Assembly: GCF_001440415.1 (NCBI RefSeq)
Contig: NZ_LLYA01000101.1
Span: forward strand, 1-64,000
DNA from: Bradyrhizobium retamae
Lineage (GTDB): Bacteria > Pseudomonadota > Alphaproteobacteria > Rhizobiales > Xanthobacteraceae
Length of the DNA: 64,000 bases
Direction of reading: 5' to 3'
Both the position numbers and the translations under genes were made by a program. The notes beneath the pieces are model-generated. The model searched no databases and was not told the DNA's origin. It worked only from the letters and a program-made list of their open reading frames with translations. This document shows, piece after piece, positions 37,012-46,620 of this stretch. Each line of letters opens with the position of its first letter. Position 1 is the first letter of the stretch.

Positions 37012-37554
37012 TCATACGGTGGTCCAGGCGCCGGTGATGCGGCTGCAGACCGGCTCGACCAGCATCTCCGGCGATTGCGGACCGGACCTGAATGTTCTGA
37101 AGAAAGCGCGGTCCGCGGAGTTAACGGTTGGCGGCGGCCAGGTGACCGATGCGTTGATCAGGTTGCCGTCGGCGTCGAAGACGTTGACGCCGCCGACATA
37201 AGACAACGCGTCGATCTTGGATTTGAGCATCAGGTGGATGTCATGGCTGGACATCCGGCGCTTGTAGTTTTCGAGCGTGGCGATTCCGTTGCAACGCATG
37301 AACGCGATCAGGTCCTTCTGAACGACCTGAAAATCGTCGAACTGCTGGTCGGAATGGCGGGCGAGCAGCAGCACGGTGTTTTCCAGCTCGCGTTCGCTGT
37401 TGCGCAGCGCGCGCTCGCGGAAATTGCCGGCCATGATGGTCGCGCCGATCGCGATGGTGGCGATCAAAAGCGTGCCGCCCAGGACCAACCAGCGGATCGG
37501 GCCGCCGCGAAAGGCGAACGCGATCCTCAATGATCTGGTGCCGGTTGAAACCAT
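37012..37554 (-). pseudogene. truncated membrane sensor, N-terminal half of a GGDEF/EAL-type protein
   Basis: The 180-residue product has a membrane helix (GPIRWLVLGGTLLIATIAIG) and the beginning of a periplasmic Cache-like domain (ELENTVLLLARHSDQQFDDF, SYVGGVNVFDADGNLINAS, PEMLVEPVCSRITGAWTTV). It then stops abruptly. In Bradyrhizobium I recall this sequence continuing into a second helix and GGDEF/EAL domains. The sequence past the stop at 37012 no longer matches that, so a rearrangement is likely. The ATG at 37554 is the preferred start. No signalling output domain remains. Confidence 0.65.
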
Positions 37555-37671
37555 GGAACGCGATCGCGGCCGGGACATGAACTGCCGGAAGCGGCGTTCT
37601 CCCAAACCCGATCGTAGATTCGATACCGCGCCGAGATGGAGTTGACGTTAGGAAGTCTGGTTAATGAATGG

Positions 37672-38967
37672 TTAGCTCGGTGGCGAGTGTGGGCTGTGAC
37701 AACCACAGGGGAGGGTCCGGTTCCGGCCATCCCCAGGCATTCGGGTCGTGACGACGATGATCGCTGCAATGATGTTGGCGGCAACGCCGGCTAGGATCGG
37801 CAGCGTATAGTCGTGGGTGAGATCGAACGCGAAGCCGGCAGCGCTGGGACCGATCAGGGTACCGAAGGCGACGCTCGTGTAGAGAATGCCGATAATGCCG
37901 CTGACGTTGCGGCCGCCGAAATAATCCATCACCACGGCCGGAAGCACGGCGACCCAGGCGCCGTAAATCATACCGTAGACGAATGCAAAAATGGCAAGCG
38001 GCCAGAATGTCGTTGAGATCGTCCAGATCGCCAACGCGATCGCCATGCCCGCGAAGAGCAGGAGCAGGGCGGACTGGCGGCCGATCCGGTCGGCGAGACC
38101 GCCGAGGAAAAACCGGCCAGCCGTGCTGCCGATGCCGATGATGCCGAGCAGCAGCACTGCGGATGTGGCCGGGACGCCGTGGTCCCCGGCATAGGGAACG
38201 AGATGCACGAACGGCACGAACAGGCCGAACGAGCAGATCAGGCAGGCGGCGTATAGCGAGATGAAGCGTCGCGACCGGATCGCCTCGCGCACCGAAGCAC
38301 CTTCGGCCCGTGTCAACATGGCTCCCTGCTGGAGCGGATCGCCATCGGGATTGAGGCCCCGGCCGCGCGGATCGTTCTCGAGAAGGAGCGCCATTCCTCC
38401 GCCGATAACCGTAGCGAACGCGCCGAGCGCAAGATAGGCGCCGCGCCATCCCAGCATCTCGATCAGGAACGTTGCCAGTGGCGGCATCACCAGCGTACCA
38501 ACCCCAATCCCGCTCACGGCGAGACCAGAGGCAAAGCCCCGCCGCCGCACGAACCAGCGCTGCACCGCGCCGACCGCCGGGACATAGGCGCAGCCGACGC
38601 CGAGTCCGACGCCAAGGCCGTAGGCTGCGTACACCTCGACCAGGTTGCGCGCGGCACTTGCCGCGGCAAGCCCGAGGCCGATCAGCAGCATGCCCGCCAG
38701 CGCGAGGCGGCGCGAGCCATAGCGGTCGGCGAGAGGGCCGCTGACGATGCCGAGGCCGAAATAGAGAAAGCCGGCCAGCGAAAACACCAGCGACACCGAA
38801 CCGCGCGATGCGTCGAAATCGCGCTGCAACGAGTCCAGAAACGCGCTGAACGTATAGGCGCAGCCGAAGCCGACGAAGGTCACGGCAAACGCGGCAGCCA
38901 CCACGAACCAGCCGTAGAAGATACGGGAATTGGGTATCGCTGATTGGACACTCAATGCTGCCTCCAT
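37672..38967 (-). CDS. MFS transporter (oxalate/formate antiporter-like)
   Basis: The 431-residue protein has 12 predicted helices. Helix 1 begins FYGWFVVAAAFAVTFVGFG, the loop 2-3 motif is GPLADRYGSRRLALAGMLLI, and the second half repeats it as GGLADRIGRQSALLLLFAGM. The pattern fits the OFA/monocarboxylate-like MFS family of organic anion carriers. It overlaps the upstream amidase by 16 bp on the same strand, so it is very probably cotranscribed. It may import the amidase substrate or export its product. The substrate is unknown. Confidence 0.85.
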   Translation of the reverse strand: MEAALSVQSAIPNSRIFYGWFVVAAAFAVTFVGFGCAYTFSAFLDSLQRDFDASRGSVSLVFSLAGFLYFGLGIVSGPLADRYGSRRLALAGMLLIGLGLAAASAARNLVEVYAAYGLGVGLGVGCAYVPAVGAVQRWFVRRRGFASGLAVSGIGVGTLVMPPLATFLIEMLGWRGAYLALGAFATVIGGGMALLLENDPRGRGLNPDGDPLQQGAMLTRAEGASVREAIRSRRFISLYAACLICSFGLFVPFVHLVPYAGDHGVPATSAVLLLGIIGIGSTAGRFFLGGLADRIGRQSALLLLFAGMAIALAIWTISTTFWPLAIFAFVYGMIYGAWVAVLPAVVMDYFGGRNVSGIIGILYTSVAFGTLIGPSAAGFAFDLTHDYTLPILAGVAANIIAAIIVVTTRMPGDGRNRTLPCGCHSPHSPPS

Positions 38968-40376
38968 GCGCTCGGCGACGGATGGCGGCGATGCCAGGAT
39001 GTGATCCTCTGGAAAGCTGCGCCAGCACGTACCAGCGTGACTTCGTCGAGATTGGCGGCCACAAGCTGAAACGCGATCGGCATTCCGGTTGCGGAAAAAC
39101 CGCCGGGCAGCGTGATCGTGGGATGACCGGTCATGTTGAACGGGCAGGTGTATTCCTGCAATCTGGCAATCAGCTCCGGCTGCTCGCCTAGCGTCCGTAT
39201 CATGGCGAGCGTCAAGGGTGGGAATGGGTGAACCGGAATGAGCAGCAGATCGATTGTCTCGAACAGCGATGCGATCCGGCCGCGCAATTCCAGCCGCCGC
39301 AGCAGGATCCTCTGGTAGTCGGAAGCGGACAAGGCGCGGCCTGCCTCGATAACGGTGGCGAGGATCGGACCATATTCATCCTTGCGCGCGGGATAAGTTG
39401 CATCGTGCGCGACCGCGGCCTCCACCGCGCAATTCGGCACCCAGTCGGCGACGGCCTGCTTCGCGTCGGGAAACCGCACATCGACGATGTCAGCGCCATG
39501 CGCACGTAACGCCTTGATTGCTTCGCCCAGCACCTGTTGGGTCGCAACGTCTACGCCGTCGCTGCTCCATTTCGCGTCGAAGCCAATCCGCAGGCCTCTT
39601 ACGTCCTGTTCCGCCGCAGCCAGATAGTTGGGCACGGGGTCGAGGACGGCTGTCGGATCGGCATGATCGCGCCCGGCGATGACGCCAAGCATGGCGCCGG
39701 CATCCATCGCGCTCCGCGCAATGACCCCGACATGGTCCAATGTCGCTGCCAGTTCAAACACGCCGTGGCGGCTGACGCGTCCCCAACTTGGCTTCAAGCC
39801 GGTAAGACCATTGGCGGCACATGGCCAGCGGATCGAACCGCCGGTATCGGACGCGAGCGAGCTATAGCAGAGCCCCGCTGCAGTTGCGGCCGCCGAGCCA
39901 CTTGATGAAATGCCCGGCCAATACTCCGGATTCCACGGATTCTTCGGCGGCGTTACAGATGGATGGTGATCGGAATAGGCGCCTTCCGTGAGCTGCAGCT
40001 TCCCCAGCACGACTGCGCCGGCTTCATTCAGGCGGTGCACCACGGTTGCGTCTTCATCGGGCAGGAAATCGCCGTGGACAACGGTGCCGGCAGCGGTCGG
40101 AACATTCCTTGTCCAAAACAGATCCTTCACCGCAATCGGAACACCATGCAGCGGCCCACGATACCGGCCTGCTGCGATTTCGGCGTGCGCCGCTTCGGCT
40201 TGCGCCATCGCAGCATCGGCCGTCACACGGACGTAACTGCGGAGTTCGCCATCCAGAGCGGCGATGCGATCGAGTTGCGCGCGTGTTGCTTCCAGCGGAG
40301 AAATCTTGCGGGCCCTTATGCATGCCGCAAGCTCTGTGAGTTCAAGGTAGTGCAGATCGTCGGTGCCAATGTCCAT
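38952..40376 (-). CDS. amidase signature family hydrolase
   Basis: The 474-residue protein has the amidase Ser-cisSer-Lys triad regions: Lys in IAVKDLFW, the Gly/Ser-rich GISSSGSAAATAAGL, and SDTGGSIRWPCAANGLTGLK with the nucleophile loop. N-terminus LELTELAACIRARKISPLEA is typical. It hydrolyses an amide or acts like a GatA paralogue, but with no gatB/gatC nearby a catabolic amidase is more likely. The ATG at 40376 fits the family start; the frame is open further upstream. It forms an operon with the MFS gene and is divergent from a CGNR regulator. Confidence 0.9.
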   Translation of the reverse strand: MDIGTDDLHYLELTELAACIRARKISPLEATRAQLDRIAALDGELRSYVRVTADAAMAQAEAAHAEIAAGRYRGPLHGVPIAVKDLFWTRNVPTAAGTVVHGDFLPDEDATVVHRLNEAGAVVLGKLQLTEGAYSDHHPSVTPPKNPWNPEYWPGISSSGSAAATAAGLCYSSLASDTGGSIRWPCAANGLTGLKPSWGRVSRHGVFELAATLDHVGVIARSAMDAGAMLGVIAGRDHADPTAVLDPVPNYLAAAEQDVRGLRIGFDAKWSSDGVDVATQQVLGEAIKALRAHGADIVDVRFPDAKQAVADWVPNCAVEAAVAHDATYPARKDEYGPILATVIEAGRALSASDYQRILLRRLELRGRIASLFETIDLLLIPVHPFPPLTLAMIRTLGEQPELIARLQEYTCPFNMTGHPTITLPGGFSATGMPIAFQLVAANLDEVTLVRAGAAFQRITSWHRRHPSPSAWRQH

Positions 40377-40451
40377 TCTGTCTCCGTCAGCGATGCGGCT
40401 GGAATTTTTCGGCAAAGGATCAATTGTCGCTAACACTAATATAGACGTTAT

Positions 40452-40494
40452 ACCGGTGTCTCTTGATGTCAACCGGTAAATATGCTTTACTGGT
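40452..40494. promoter_or_regulatory. phased ACCGGT/ACTGGT boxes, candidate operator
   Basis: ACCGGT occurs at 40452-40457 and 40472-40477 (start-to-start 20 bp, two helical turns), and ACTGGT at 40489-40494 (17 bp further). They lie in the 124-bp gap between the divergent amidase and CGNR genes. They are good candidates for regulator binding and control of both promoters. Confidence 0.5.
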
Positions 40495-40500
40495 GTTGCA

Positions 40501-41109
40501 ATGTCGAAATTGTCCAGACAGTTCAAGGTTCCCGACGAGTTGGCCAATCTCTACGATTTCGCCAATACGCTCGACCTACGGCATTTCACGCATCATGGCG
40601 TGCAGCATCCGCAAAGTGATGAACTGGCAAGTGCGAAGGAATTCGCAGTGTGGATGCGGCAACGTGGGCTGTTGCTCGTCGACGCGAGGGTTTCGCCAGC
40701 GATGCTCGCAACTGCGCTTGAGCTCAGGAGCTTGATACGCGACTATCTGCAGCGTGATCCTTCTGAGCGAAGCAAGAACAGGGACTCGGTCCGCTCGCTT
40801 AACAAAGTGCTCAAACTGTTTCCGCTGCTCGCGACGGCAAAGGATGATGGCGGCATGGTGCTTAAGGCAGCGCGTGACGATGCGCTGGCGGGGCTCTCAT
40901 CGGTCGTTGCGGAGCTCTACGAAGGCTCCAGAGATGGAACGCTTGATCGGCTGAAAATGTGCGCTTCCGACGAATGCCGCCGCGTGTTCTTCGACCGGTC
41001 GAAGCCCGCCACGCGGCGATGGTGCATGTCGTCATTGTGCGGGAACCGCATGAAGACGAGAAATTATCGCGAGCGCCAGCGCAACACGTACCGCAATGGT
41101 AACACGTAG
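40501..41109 (+). CDS. CGNR zinc-finger transcriptional regulator (ABATE domain)
   Basis: The 202-residue protein has an N-terminal ABATE-type ligand-sensing region (LDLRHFTHHGVQHPQSDELA, then LLVDARVSPAMLATALELRS) and a C-terminal CGNR zinc finger. The finger is seen as KMCASDECRRVFFDRSKPAT followed by RRWCMSSLCGNRMKTRNYRE, with four Cys. Proteins of this family are thought to be stress or catabolic regulators. The divergent position suggests that it controls the amidase-MFS operon through the boxes at 40452-40494. It is convergent with moaC. Confidence 0.88.
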   Translation: MSKLSRQFKVPDELANLYDFANTLDLRHFTHHGVQHPQSDELASAKEFAVWMRQRGLLLVDARVSPAMLATALELRSLIRDYLQRDPSERSKNRDSVRSLNKVLKLFPLLATAKDDGGMVLKAARDDALAGLSSVVAELYEGSRDGTLDRLKMCASDECRRVFFDRSKPATRRWCMSSLCGNRMKTRNYRERQRNTYRNGNT

Positions 41110-41134
41110 TGACAATTGAGGGACGTCGCCGGGC

Positions 41135-41638
41135 TCACCGCTCCGCGCGATAATGGCCGGACTTGCCGCCGCTCTTCTCGACGAGATGGATGCCTTCGAT
41201 GCGAACGCCGCGCTCGACCGCTTTGATCATGTCGTAGATCGTCAGGCACGCGACCGACACCGCCGTCAGCGCTTCCATCTCGACGCCCGTCGGGCCGGTG
41301 ACCTTGACGGTAGCGCGGACGATGCAGCCCGGAAGTTTTTTGTCAGGCGTGATGTCGAGCGTCACCTTGGACAGCGCCAGCGGATGGCACAGCGGGATCA
41401 ATTCCGATGTGCGCTTTGCCGCCATGATGCCGGCGATGCGGGCCGTGCCCAGCACGTCGCCCTTCTTGGCATTGCCGGAGACGATCAGATCGAGCGTCGC
41501 CTTGGCCATGACGACACGCCCCTCGGCGATGGCGGTGCGCTCGGTCGCTGCCTTCGCGGAGACGTCGACCATCCGCGCTTCGCCGGCGGCATCGATATGG
41601 GTGAGGGCGGCGCCGCCTTTGGAAGTCTTCCGCGCCAT
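41135..41638 (-). CDS. moaC: cyclic pyranopterin monophosphate synthase MoaC
   Basis: Converts the 3',8-cyclo-GTP product of MoaA to cyclic pyranopterin monophosphate in molybdenum cofactor synthesis. The 167-residue product shows [20 protein letters not shown], the substrate motif [32 protein letters not shown] and the [10 protein letters not shown]-terminus. It starts 3 nt after the trpC stop and is last in trpD-trpC-moaC. Confidence 0.97.
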   Translation of the reverse strand: MARKTSKGGAALTHIDAAGEARMVDVSAKAATERTAIAEGRVVMAKATLDLIVSGNAKKGDVLGTARIAGIMAAKRTSELIPLCHPLALSKVTLDITPDKKLPGCIVRATVKVTGPTGVEMEALTAVSVACLTIYDMIKAVERGVRIEGIHLVEKSGGKSGHYRAER

Positions 41639-41641
41639 CTG

Positions 41642-42463
41642 CTAGCCGGTCCCGGTCGCGCGGGCCGTATCGGAACGCGTCAGCAATGCGCGGGTTGCCG
41701 CGGTCACATCGGCCTGCCGCATCAGGCTTTCGCCGACCAGGAAGGTCGACATGCCGACGCGCTCGAGGCGGGCGAGATCGTCAGGCGTAAAGATACCGCT
41801 TTCGCCGACCATCAGGCGGTCACGCGGGATCAGCGGCGCCAGCGTCTCGCTGGTCGCAAGCGTGGTCTCGAAGGTCCGTAAGTTACGGTTGTTCACGCCG
41901 ATCATCGGCGAACGAAGTTTTAGCGCGCGGTCGAGCTCGGTGCGGTCGTGGATTTCGATCAGCACGTCGATGCCGAGCGCAATCGCCGCGTCCTCGATAT
42001 CCCTCGCGGCGGCATCGTCGAGCGCAGCCATGATGATCAGGATGCAATCCGCGCCATGGGCGCGGGCTTCCACCACCTGATAGGTGTCGAACAGGAAGTC
42101 CTTGCGCAGCACCGGCAGATTGGTTGCCGCGCGCGCCGCCACCATGAAATCGAGATGGCCCTGGAACGAGGGCGCGTCCGTCAGTACCGATAGGCACGCC
42201 GCGCCGCCGGCCTCGTAAGCTTTGGCCAGCGCCGGCGGATCGAAATCAGCGCGGATCAGCCCCTTCGACGGCGAGGCCTTCTTCACCTCGGCGATCAGCG
42301 CGTAGTCGCCACGGGCGAGTTTTTCCCGAATGGTGCGGACGAAGCCGCGTGGTGGCTGGGCCGCCTTGGCGCGGGCCTCGACCTCGGCAAGCGGGTGCGC
42401 CCGCTTGGCCGCAGCGATCTCTTCGCGCTTGTAAGTCTCGATCTTGCTCAGGATATCGGACAT
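41642..42463 (-). CDS. trpC: indole-3-glycerol phosphate synthase
   Basis: TIM-barrel enzyme closing CdRP to indole-3-glycerol phosphate in tryptophan synthesis. The 273-residue product has [20 protein letters not shown], the catalytic Lys in [30 protein letters not shown], and [15 protein letters not shown], with the SESGI-like [11 protein letters not shown] near the end. It follows trpD by 18 nt. Confidence 0.97.
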   Translation of the reverse strand: MSDILSKIETYKREEIAAAKRAHPLAEVEARAKAAQPPRGFVRTIREKLARGDYALIAEVKKASPSKGLIRADFDPPALAKAYEAGGAACLSVLTDAPSFQGHLDFMVAARAATNLPVLRKDFLFDTYQVVEARAHGADCILIIMAALDDAAARDIEDAAIALGIDVLIEIHDRTELDRALKLRSPMIGVNNRNLRTFETTLATSETLAPLIPRDRLMVGESGIFTPDDLARLERVGMSTFLVGESLMRQADVTAATRALLTRSDTARATGTG

Positions 42464-42481
42464 TTCTGGCGCCTCCTAAGA

Positions 42482-43495
42482 TCAGCCGCGTGAGACCGCG
42501 ACCAGGTGCTTCAGCCGTGCCGCCGCTGCACCGCTGTCGAGCGATTTCGCGCCGATCGCGACGCCTTCCCTCAGGTCCCTGGCACGGCCGGCCACGATCA
42601 GCGCCGCCGCGGCGTTCAACAGCGCGACGTCGCGATAGGGGCTGGGCTTGCCGTTGAGCACGCCTTGCAGCGCCAGCGCATTGGCGTCCGCATCGCCGCC
42701 CTTGAGCGCGTCGACGTTGCAGCAGGTGAGGCCCGCGTCCTCCGGAGTTACCTCGAAGGTGGTGATCTTGCCGTTGTCGAGGCTGGCGACAAAGCTCGCA
42801 CCCGTGAGGGTGATTTCATCGAGCCCGTCGGAACCGTGGACAACCCAGACGGATTCAGAGCCGAGATTTTTCAGGACCTGCGCCAGTGGCTGCACCCAGT
42901 GCCTGGAGAACACGCCGACCATCTGGCGCTTGACGCCGGCCGGATTGGAGAGCGGCCCTAGCAGATTGAAGATCGTGCGGGTGGCGAGCTCGACGCGGGT
43001 CGGGCCGACATTCTTCATCGCGGGGTGATGCGCGGGCGCGAACATGAAGCCGATGCCGGCCTCCTGCACACAGCGGCCGACCTGGTCGGGCGTGAGGTCG
43101 ATCTTGACGCCGAGGGAGGCCAGCACGTCGGCAGCCCCCGAACGCGACGACAGCGCGCGGTTGCCATGCTTGGCGACGGGCACACCGGCACCTGCGACGA
43201 TGAAGGCCGCGCAGGTCGAGACATTGACCGAACCGGAGCCGTCGCCGCCGGTGCCGACGACGTCGACCGCGTCCGCAGGCGCCTTGACCCGCAGCATCTT
43301 GCCGCGCATCGCCGCCACCGCGCCGGTGATCTCGTCGACGGTCTCGCCGCGAACCCTGAGCGCCATCAACAGCCCGCCCATTTGCGAGGGCGTGGCCTCG
43401 CCGGACATCATGGCATCGAAGGCGGAGGCTGCCTCGTCACGCGACAGCGTCGCGCCGGTGGCTACTTTTCCGATGATAGATTTGAGGTCGTCCAT
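42482..43495 (-). CDS. trpD: anthranilate phosphoribosyltransferase
   Basis: Transfers the phosphoribosyl group from PRPP to anthranilate. The 337-residue product has the helical N-domain ([20 protein letters not shown]), the PRPP loop [33 protein letters not shown], and [20 protein letters not shown]. First gene of the trpD-trpC-moaC unit. No separate trpG is seen next to it; rhizobia often have a fused trpEG elsewhere. A pair of palindromic repeats separates it from ppiD. Confidence 0.97.
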   Translation of the reverse strand: MDDLKSIIGKVATGATLSRDEAASAFDAMMSGEATPSQMGGLLMALRVRGETVDEITGAVAAMRGKMLRVKAPADAVDVVGTGGDGSGSVNVSTCAAFIVAGAGVPVAKHGNRALSSRSGAADVLASLGVKIDLTPDQVGRCVQEAGIGFMFAPAHHPAMKNVGPTRVELATRTIFNLLGPLSNPAGVKRQMVGVFSRHWVQPLAQVLKNLGSESVWVVHGSDGLDEITLTGASFVASLDNGKITTFEVTPEDAGLTCCNVDALKGGDADANALALQGVLNGKPSPYRDVALLNAAAALIVAGRARDLREGVAIGAKSLDSGAAAARLKHLVAVSRG

Positions 43496-43517
43496 CGTTT
43501 GGCTTTCAAAATCGAGA

Positions 43518-43637
43518 CCTCATGGTGAGGCGGCGTTCTTGCGCCGTCTCCGGACGATACTTCGCATCGCTCGGAGAACCATGAGGCCCGGCTCTCATCC
43601 TTCGAGACGCGGCCAAGTGGCCGTTCCTCAGGATGAG
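43518..43637. repeat. two adjacent palindromic elements between ppiD and trpD
   Basis: CCTCATGGT at 43518-43526 pairs with ACCATGAGG at 43578-43586. A second, partly mismatched palindrome begins CTCATCC at 43593 and ends GGATGAG at 43637 with a GGCC-AAGT-GGCC centre. Both resemble dispersed Bradyrhizobium repeats. Confidence 0.7.
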
Positions 43638-43651
43638 GTGAGTTATTATGC

Positions 43652-45553
43652 TCAATTGTTCGCGCCCGTCACCTGCGCGAAGGCGGCCGCGTTGATGGAG
43701 GTGCCGATCTCGGATTCGATCTTGGTCACGTATTGCGCGACCTGTTCGTCGGTCAGGGCGCGCTGCAACGTCTCCTTCAACTTCTTCAGCTCATCGGAGG
43801 CCATGTCGATCGGCGGCACCGTCACGTCGGTGACGCGCAACACGATCCACTCGCTGCCACCGGTGCCCGGCGTCTGCGTGACGCCGTCCTTGGGCGTCCG
43901 GAATGCGGCCGTGATGGCGGCGGAGGGCACGCCTGAAAGCGAGGCGTCGCGGCGGAAACCGGTCGCGGTCTCGACCTTCGCTCCGACTGCGGCCGCTTCG
44001 GCGGCGAGCGTGCCGCCTTGCTCGACCTTCTGCACCATCTCGGTTGCCTTCGTGCGCAACTTGCTCGAAATCTGGTCTTCGCGCCATTTTGCCTCGACCT
44101 GGCTGCGCACCTCGTCGAGCGAGCGCTCGCGCGAGGGCGTAATGCCGAGCACGTCGTACCAGACATAGCCGCCGGCAAACTGGATCGGTTCGTTGTCGAC
44201 GCCGATATCGCTGTTGAAGGCCTGCGAAACCACGTCGAGGCCGCGCGGAATATTCGCCACCGGCTGTCCGTCGGGCGTGCGGCCGGAGCGATCGACAGCC
44301 TCGATCGTGACGGGGGTAAGGCCGAGCTTCTGCGAAGCCTCGACCACATTGGCGCCGCCGCTGCGCTCATCTTCCATCTTGTTCTGGATTTCGTTGACCT
44401 TGGCGCGCGCGCGTTCGGTCGCGATTTCCTTTTTCACCTGCGCTGCGACGCTTTCATAGGTCGGCGTCACACCCGGCTCGATCTTGCCGACCTTGACCAG
44501 CGCCACGCCGAACCGGCCCTGCACCGGCTGGCTGACTTCGCCTGACTGCAGCGAGAACGCGGCATCCGCAATCGCCGGATCGATGATCGCGTTCTTCGCG
44601 ATCATGCCGAGATCGACGTCGGCCAGATTGAGGTTGCGCTCCTTGGCGACGTCGTCGAACGATGTTCCCGACGTGATGCGGCTGCGCGCGGCCTGGGCTT
44701 CGCCTTCGTTCGGGAAAAACATCTGCGATACTTCGCGCTTTTCTGGCGTCCCGAGTTGGTCGCGGCGCTGCTCGAAGACCTTCTTCGCATCCTCGTCGGA
44801 GACCTCGGTCCACTTGCCGATCTCTTCGGGGCTGATCACGACAAAGGACAGTTTGCGATACTCGGGCGCGCGGAACTGGGTTTTGTGATCCTCGAAGTAG
44901 GCGGCCAGCGCCTCGGGCGACGGCGGATCGATCGTGCCGGCCTGCGCCGCGTCGAGCTTGACGAATTCCATCGAGCGCTGCTCGTTCTGGAAGCGGGCGA
45001 GCGCCTCGATCAGGACCTTCGGCGGCTCAGCCCCGGCCGAGACGGCGCCGACGATCTGACGCCGCAGCCCGACCCGCCGCCGTTCGGCGAGATAGCGCTG
45101 CTCGGTATAGCCGAACTGCCGGATCGTGGCCTGGAAGCGAGCCGGATCGAATTTGCCGCCCAATCCCGCAAAATTCGGATCGCTGTAGATCTGCCGCATC
45201 GCTTCGTCCTGCGACTGGGCAAGCCCCATGCGCCGGGCTTGCTCATCCAGCGCGGCTTCGGCGATGGTCTGTTGCAACACCTGGCGATCGAGCCCGAAGG
45301 CGCGGGCCTGTTCAGGGGTCAGCGGACGGCCGAAACTGCGGCTAAGCTGCTGCAGCTTTTCCGTGTAGATCTGGCGGAACTGCTCCGTCGAAATCTCGGT
45401 CTTGCCAATCGTGGCGAGCGACGACTGGCCAAATCCCTTGAAGATGTCGGCAATACCCCAAACTGCGAAACTGACAATCAAAACGCCCATCACGACGGCC
45501 ATGACAATCTTGCCGAGCCAGTTTGATGAGGCTTTCCGAATTCCTCGAAGCAT
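43652..45553 (-). CDS. ppiD: PpiD-like periplasmic peptidyl-prolyl isomerase
   Basis: Inner-membrane-anchored chaperone for proteins leaving the Sec translocon. The 633-residue product has one N-terminal helix (IVMAVVMGVLIVSFAVWGIA), a SurA-N-like chaperone segment (EISTEQFRQIYTEKLQQLSR), a central parvulin domain (REVSQMFFPNEGEA, DVDLGMIAKNAIIDPAIADA, QPVQGRFGVALVKV), and a long C-terminal region. It is divergent from tpiA, with 252 bp between. Confidence 0.9.
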   Translation of the reverse strand: MLRGIRKASSNWLGKIVMAVVMGVLIVSFAVWGIADIFKGFGQSSLATIGKTEISTEQFRQIYTEKLQQLSRSFGRPLTPEQARAFGLDRQVLQQTIAEAALDEQARRMGLAQSQDEAMRQIYSDPNFAGLGGKFDPARFQATIRQFGYTEQRYLAERRRVGLRRQIVGAVSAGAEPPKVLIEALARFQNEQRSMEFVKLDAAQAGTIDPPSPEALAAYFEDHKTQFRAPEYRKLSFVVISPEEIGKWTEVSDEDAKKVFEQRRDQLGTPEKREVSQMFFPNEGEAQAARSRITSGTSFDDVAKERNLNLADVDLGMIAKNAIIDPAIADAAFSLQSGEVSQPVQGRFGVALVKVGKIEPGVTPTYESVAAQVKKEIATERARAKVNEIQNKMEDERSGGANVVEASQKLGLTPVTIEAVDRSGRTPDGQPVANIPRGLDVVSQAFNSDIGVDNEPIQFAGGYVWYDVLGITPSRERSLDEVRSQVEAKWREDQISSKLRTKATEMVQKVEQGGTLAAEAAAVGAKVETATGFRRDASLSGVPSAAITAAFRTPKDGVTQTPGTGGSEWIVLRVTDVTVPPIDMASDELKKLKETLQRALTDEQVAQYVTKIESEIGTSINAAAFAQVTGANN

Positions 45554-45805
45554 GGGTCCAACTTGTTTTTAAAGGAGAGGGGGAACCGGGTCGTGCCCAA
45601 GGGAATTCGATCCGGGACCGAATTCCACAACAAGGCGTCACCGAGTTGAAAACGCATCATAAAGTGGCCGCGCCCCCCTCGCAACCTCGCCCGTGCGGGC
45701 TATTTGAAGCGGCTAATGGCCCCTGGATCGCCCGACGGGTATCTGGAACTGGCGGCGTGGCTCTGCTAGCGCATCTAGAACGCTGACATTTGCGGGACAA
45801 TCGAC

Positions 45806-46558
45806 ATGACCGATGCCATCCGGCCGCTGATCGCCGGCAACTGGAAAATGAACGGCCTGAAATCCGCCTTAGGTGAATTCGAGGCAATGATCGCGGGGGC
45901 GGGTGCGTTGGCCGGCAAGGCCGACCTGCTGGTCTGCCCTCCAGCCACCCTGATCGGCGGCTTTGCCGATAGGGCGCTCGGTTCAAAACTCGCCGTCGGG
46001 GCCCAGGATTGCCATGCCAAGGCATCGGGCGCCCATACCGGCGATCTCTCGGCGGAGATGCTGGCGGATGCCGGCGCCAGCGCCATCATCGTCGGGCATT
46101 CGGAGCGGCGTGCCGATCATGGCGAGACCGACGCGTTGGTTCGGCAGAAGGCGGAAGCGGCTTGGCGGGCCGGGCTGGTGGCCATCGTCTGCATCGGCGA
46201 GACCCAGAAGCAACGCGATGCCGGCCAGACGCTGGATGTCTGCGGCGGGCAACTCGCCGTTTCGTTGCCGGACGGCGCGACATCAGCCAATCTGGTGGTG
46301 GCCTATGAGCCGGTCTGGGCGATCGGCACCGGTCTGACGCCGACACCAAAAGATGTCGAACAAGTTCATCGCTTTATCCGCGATGTTCTCGTCAGCCGAT
46401 TTAAGGTGGAAGGCAGCAAGATCCGGATTCTCTATGGCGGATCGGTCAAGCCCTCGAACGCGGCCGAACTGATGGCGGTTGCCGATGTCAATGGCGCACT
46501 AGTCGGCGGCGCCAGCCTGAAGGCAACGGATTTCCTGGCGATTGCGGAGGCGTGTTAG
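45806..46558 (+). CDS. tpiA: triosephosphate isomerase
   Basis: Interconverts dihydroxyacetone phosphate and glyceraldehyde 3-phosphate. The 250-residue TIM barrel carries the catalytic residues: Lys in AGNWKMNG, His in IIVGHSERR, Glu in [12 protein letters not shown], and the C-terminal phosphate loop ILYGGSVKP with GALVGGASL. Single gene, followed directly by a dispersed repeat. Confidence 0.97.
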   Translation: MTDAIRPLIAGNWKMNGLKSALGEFEAMIAGAGALAGKADLLVCPPATLIGGFADRALGSKLAVGAQDCHAKASGAHTGDLSAEMLADAGASAIIVGHSERRADHGETDALVRQKAEAAWRAGLVAIVCIGETQKQRDAGQTLDVCGGQLAVSLPDGATSANLVVAYEPVWAIGTGLTPTPKDVEQVHRFIRDVLVSRFKVEGSKIRILYGGSVKPSNAAELMAVADVNGALVGGASLKATDFLAIAEAC

Positions 46559-46620
46559 AGCTTTTTTAAGCGAAGTGGGGACCGGTTCGCGTCAAGAAAA
46601 CGCGTCCATTCAAAAGTCTC
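46556..46620 (-). repeat. dispersed intergenic repeat, copy B
   Basis: The core 46581-46606 is an exact reverse complement of 12722-12747 (26 nt). It starts at the tpiA stop and reaches the 3' end of the GNAT gene, between convergent genes. Confidence 0.75.

Noticed and set aside
37600..38967. Second open frame over the OFA-type MFS gene (467 codons, 37661-39064)
   Set aside because: It is Arg-rich with no membrane helices; the overlapping 431-residue frame has clear MFS motifs.
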